This document shows, one piece after another, positions 60,372-64,000 of a DNA stretch of 64,000 bases. The notes beneath the pieces are model-generated. The model did no database searches, was not told where the DNA came from, and saw only the letters and a list, made by a program, of their open reading frames with translations. The DNA lies in assembly GCA_964036275.1 (NCBI GenBank), contig OZ038438.1, positions 7,446,978 to 7,510,977 on the forward strand, in the 5' to 3' direction. Origin of the DNA: Litoditis marina. Its lineage: Eukaryota; Nematoda; Chromadorea; Rhabditida; Rhabditidae. Position 1 is the first letter of the stretch. Each line of letters begins with the position of its first letter. The position numbers and the translations under genes were made by a program.

Positions 60372-61397
60372 CCGTCCTACTTTAAAGGGCCTCGCGCATC
60401 ACCTTCACGCTTCACGTAGAAGGTACAAAGCACAACTGAGAAACGAGTGATATTTCTTCGAAAACATTGCGGCTGGTATTCTTCTGATGCAGACTTCATT
60501 GTATTTCTTTCATCTGCACCAATAGCACATGCTCTTATTCTCTGATGCACAACGTTCCCATGAACTAATTTTGCGGGCGCAAAGTAAATAGTAGTTCAAT
60601 ATAGTGATAATGAGAAACTGAGTGCGCCCAAGTCACTGTCACCTAATTGCTCATTCAGAGGAAATGCCGACAGCAGTCTGTCGCTTATGTATCCTATATG
60701 AGCAACTCTCATTCAGGATGAGGCAAAACGTTCCTAGTGGCTAACATTCTCTGTTGCTTATTCACGTCACATGTTGCTGTTTCAGCTTCAAAAAACCGTC
60801 TTGTTTTAGGGAAACCATACTTTTGAGGAGAAGGCGTTTTGAATAGTACCAGCTGTATTCAATGTTTGTTTTGTCGTCAGATTTGTCGCGGCTAACAACA
60901 GGTGCATTTGATAACTAATCCAGAAAAGAGAAAAAGTTGCTGAAAGTTCAAGTAGTCAAATGTCGAGACATTTTTTTGAGCTTCATGGTTTTGTGGGCAG
61001 AAAACGGCCTTCTCAGTTTTTTTCACTGTAACTGATACATTCATGAGATTTATACGAACAGTCCTGCGTACACAGGAAGAAGCATCAGCAACTTCACCTT
61101 AACATTGAACGCTCACGGCTGCTATTGTGCTGTACATGTTTCACATGACTTTCATTTGATGGCACGTTTAGGCCGCTCTGTTTGTGAGCAACGTAATAAA
61201 CATGTGTTGTTTTAATTGGAAATACTTAGTGGCAGCCGAGTGACTTAATTCATTAATCGTCTAGCCCCGCCTCCATATGCCTCCTTTTCTGGATATCGTT
61301 GCGTGCGCCTACAATATCCCTGGATGCTCGCCCCTCTGCAGTATAGGGTTCGCTTTCCCAAGAAATGCCTACACTGTGTAGTTTGCTATATCTCACG

Positions 61398-61470
61398 GTG
61401 TTTGTAGTTTGATCCGGTGTTTTTAGTTGAACTTCCTAAACACTGGCGTAAATCGAGATCAAACTACAAT
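61398..61470. repeat. MITE, TGTAGTTTGATC family, copy
   Basis: TTTGTAGTTTGATC at the left and GATCAAACTACA at the right are perfect inverses around a loop of about 46 bases. Confidence 0.8.
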
Positions 61471-61901
61471 AATGGATTTGGCACTCCCTCCATCGTTCCT
61501 ACGTCTCCTCACCTCTCTAGCCGACTCGATTGTCACAGTTTTCCTCATAAATATTTTCCGAATTATACCCAACATAGGTAGTTTATTTTGCAATACTAGA
61601 ACTTGAAGTTGTTACCCAGATGGTATCAACTTTTGAGGGAAAACCTGAATGTATAGCTACTTTTGTGACACGATAAGTATATATTGGTATGATTGCAAGT
61701 ATACGTATGGCAAAAATTAGAGAAAGACTTTAAACTTTTGCTGCACAGAGAATAGATGAGTTCAATTAAAAGGCACACATTAGTATGTTGGTTCACGTTT
61801 CATTTCCACAACGTGTCGCGTCTCATGTCACTACTTTGTAGAAATAGGTTACACTGTTTCTGTAAATTTCTATGAAACTATATGTTCTGTTTACTAGCCT
61901 T

Positions 61902-62002
61902 AACTGTTCGTGGGATTCTCAAGAGAATTTGAAGCCAAGATCGATAACAATGGTGACAAAAGAGCCGATTAGAAGACTCTTGAGAATCCCATGAACAGTT
62001 CG
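61902..62002. repeat. 101-bp hairpin element with 24-base arms
   Basis: AACTGTTCGTGGGATTCTCA and the inverse of TGAGAATCCCATGAACAGTT differ at one position. The arms extend to CTCAAGAG/CTCTTGAG and the loop is about 50 bases. Confidence 0.8.
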
Positions 62003-62562
62003 TTTAAATAACTTGAGAGAAATTAATTGAAAATGAAATTTGAATGAAGTTCCTTCTGAAATATGTTCTTCTTGTTCTTTCCTTTCCTCTCTGTATCTCT
62101 GTCTCTCTCTCTCTGTGTCTCTTTATTGTCATCCATATCTGTGTTTAATAGAATTACAACCACTCATTTACCTCCATCTCTGTGACAAATCTACGAGATT
62201 GTCTCATCAGTTCATTAGAATCTCTATCGATATTTCCAATAACCGTGTTTATCTTTCTTTCTCAACTATCCGATTCACGGTAGGTCGGCATAGATGGAAT
62301 ATGAAAAGTTGGTTGCATTGTTGATTGACAGCGAAAAAAACATATCAGAACCTACGCTTGTAAAAATTATGGAAATATACAGGTCAAGCTGTCGTGTAAA
62401 TGTGTTATAAGTTATTAAACGCGACAAAGTGGCCAATATATATGGTGTTTTCAAAAGTCTGGCCTATATATAAGTCTTATAAGTTATTTATTTATGTAAT
62501 AACTTTATTTTATAAGTTAGTTCCTTTATTTTGTTCATTTAACCACATTTTTTAGTTGCAGC

Positions 62563-62673
62563 ATGAAGTGCTATCCGAAGTGTGACCTGACCCTACCCGA
62601 CATCGGCAGTGCCAAGGTGCTCACCTCCTTCGACCCCTGCCGAACTCCCGCTGAACTCACCCTCACCATCATA
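62563..62673 (+). CDS. First exon of an unrecognised gene
   Basis: An ATG (62563) follows TTGCAGC closely, and 37 codons later comes a good 5' splice site (ATCATA/GTACGT). The peptide starts MKCYPKCDLTLPDIGSAKVL and continues TSFDPCRTPAELTLTII. It is far more GC-rich than its surroundings, like the GC-rich exons of ubr-1, and codon third positions are mostly C or G, which supports coding. I do not recognise the protein. There are four cysteines and no signal peptide. Further exons are not identified before the window ends, so the gene probably continues to the right with a first intron over 1.3 kb. Confidence 0.5.
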
Positions 62674-64000
62674 GTACGTCAATATTAGTATTTATTACAA
62701 CATATATTATATATTTCAAGATATGCCATAATACACGAACGCGCGGAGAAAGAATATGGTACAGCATTAGGATATCAGATATGTCGGTAAGATGCATCCA
62801 GTGCGTTTCTTACTCTGGTCATTATTCATTGTGAGACACGTGTAGTCACAGGTAAAACGTGTGACACGCATCTGTCTTTGCGAACGTGAATTCGGTAAGT
62901 GCACAACTTCCTATGTATACCCAATATCCACGTTGAAAGTGACTAATACATTTGTTCCTAGTACTTCGGAGTTTGGTATGTACTAGTAATGCATGGAGTA
63001 TTCACGTGAATATAAGTGAAATTTTCTGATGTGAACGTGTTGCGCACAATTTGGCTACGCGCATTCCGTTCAGTTGGCTAGCAACAAGGCTTATTTCGTT
63101 GAGATTACGAGAAATTTCGATCGGAGAGGGATACAAAGTGTCCAGATTAGGCAAGTATTCAGGGAGAAACTAAACACCTACGTTAAGTTTTCTTCTCTCT
63201 CTGTTTTCTCCTTCTCTTCTCCATCGCATTATTTCTTTCTATTTTCCTACTCTTTCTTGTTGATCACATGAACAATCTCTCAGTTGTCAAGCAAGCTGTG
63301 GGCTACAACTCTGAACAATTTTGTTTTGTTCCTGAATACAACGAATTCATACATTCATACTGTCTAGTTCATCACTGCCTTATTCAGATGAAGCACGTGT
63401 GCCAAACACAACTTGTTTTGCTCATCACTTCCCCTTGTTCGTATTCGGTAATCCAGGAATAGTGTCTCAGCCTGGGTGACTGTTTCACTGTTTGTGTAAA
63501 CAATTACCACGCAACCCTGCCCATTACGACACAGCTTCCCGCTCCATTGCGGTACTACTTGAGAGCAGAGGGGTCACACATGAAAACTCCGTCTATTAGT
63601 TGAGCAAACAACACTGACCTGTTGCCAAAAATATAGAGTCATGCCTCAAAGGTACTGTAACAACGAAACACAAAACTTTGAGGCTAGCGTGCTGAGAATC
63701 CTTTTTGAAACTGGAAAGTGGAGCCGATGCGAGTTTTATATTCAATATCCAGATTCTCGATAACTAGTTGGGTTGAGAATTGTGAATTAAAGAAAACCGT
63801 TATTCTAGAAAATATAAATTACCCGAATTTAGAAATAGGTAGTAGACCTGTTTTGAGGTTTACGTTTTCCGATGCCTTATTATTGACAGCGTAAAAGTTT
63901 TGAAAACAATTATATTTTGGATACAAACGGAAATTACATCGGCTGTTTTGAATACAAAATAATACGGTAGTAGTCGGTTGAATAAGGCTAACAACATGTT
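62674..64000. other. Right-end sequence, no exon recognised
   Basis: AT-rich. It probably belongs to the first intron of the gene beginning at 62563. Open frames at 63074-63271 and 63268-63462 show no family resemblance and biased composition. Nothing else supported. Confidence 0.4.

Larger units (their letters stand above)
57703..62562. other. 4.9-kb intergenic region
   Basis: AT-rich, with no open frame of 60 codons before 62040 and no recognised exon. It holds the coq-1 3' UTR, two hairpin elements (60268-60371 and 61902-62002), one complete TGTAGTTTGATC-family MITE (61398-61470), and several single half-sites of that family (about 58490, 58600, 58803 and 58985). It also has a TC-rich low-complexity stretch at about 62080-62120. 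It could contain the promoter of the gene starting at 62563, or exons too short to recognise. Confidence 0.5.

Noticed and set aside
1..64000. CRISPR arrays, bacterial operons, prophage, integrons
   Set aside because: The sequence is intron-bearing eukaryotic DNA; the only regular repeat array (20091-20422) has no spacers.

Overview
The window is eukaryotic nuclear DNA, most likely from a nematode. It is AT-rich, and every gene is split by many short to medium introns. The 3' splice sites are overwhelmingly of the worm type (TTTTCAG and variants). Several start codons sit at or within a few bases of such a 3' splice site with no upstream exon in view, as expected for spliced-leader trans-splicing. 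The species cannot be named from the sequence. No prokaryotic, organellar or viral genes were seen. The gene models were built by hand from splice signals, reading-frame phase and remembered family motifs. Exon lengths for the complete genes sum to multiples of three, which is an internal check.

Layout: (1) 163-6734, minus strand: the N-terminal part of a retinoblastoma/p107-p130 family protein (lin-35 type), running off the left edge. (2) 8353-27260, plus: a 51-exon UBR1-type N-degron E3 ubiquitin ligase. (3) 28447-30310, minus: IFT20, with a perfect X-box (RFX/DAF-19 type site) upstream. (4) 31677-32890, plus: SNRNP27, a U4/U6.U5 tri-snRNP protein. (5) 33102-38872, plus: an EDC3-like decapping enhancer starting only about 130 bp after the SNRNP27 poly(A) signal, an operon-like arrangement. 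(6) 39647-40850, plus: a TMEM170 family membrane protein. (7) 42519-47593, minus: the DDX52/Rok1 RNA helicase. (8) 48125-54283, plus: ERp44. (9) 54900-57702, plus: the polyprenyl diphosphate synthase of ubiquinone synthesis (PDSS1/COQ-1). (10) 62563-62673: an orphan first exon of an unrecognised gene running right. The genes are unrelated housekeeping functions (cell cycle, protein degradation, cilia, splicing, mRNA decay, ribosome biogenesis, ER folding, ubiquinone) and do not form one pathway.

The unusual content is in the introns and intergenic DNA, which carry at least eight families of small inverted-repeat elements. These include a 1.69 kb long-TIR element with a 9-bp target duplication (Mutator-like), a 216-bp element with a 6-bp target duplication, several foldback elements of 70-300 bp, and a multicopy family ending in TGTAGTTTGATC. 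There is also a tRNA-derived SINE-like repeat and a four-copy 83-bp minisatellite. Three introns are best explained by GC-AG splice sites. I saw no complete novel multi-gene system. The best candidates for undescribed biology are the element families, the GC-AG introns, the ciliary X-box and the orphan exon.
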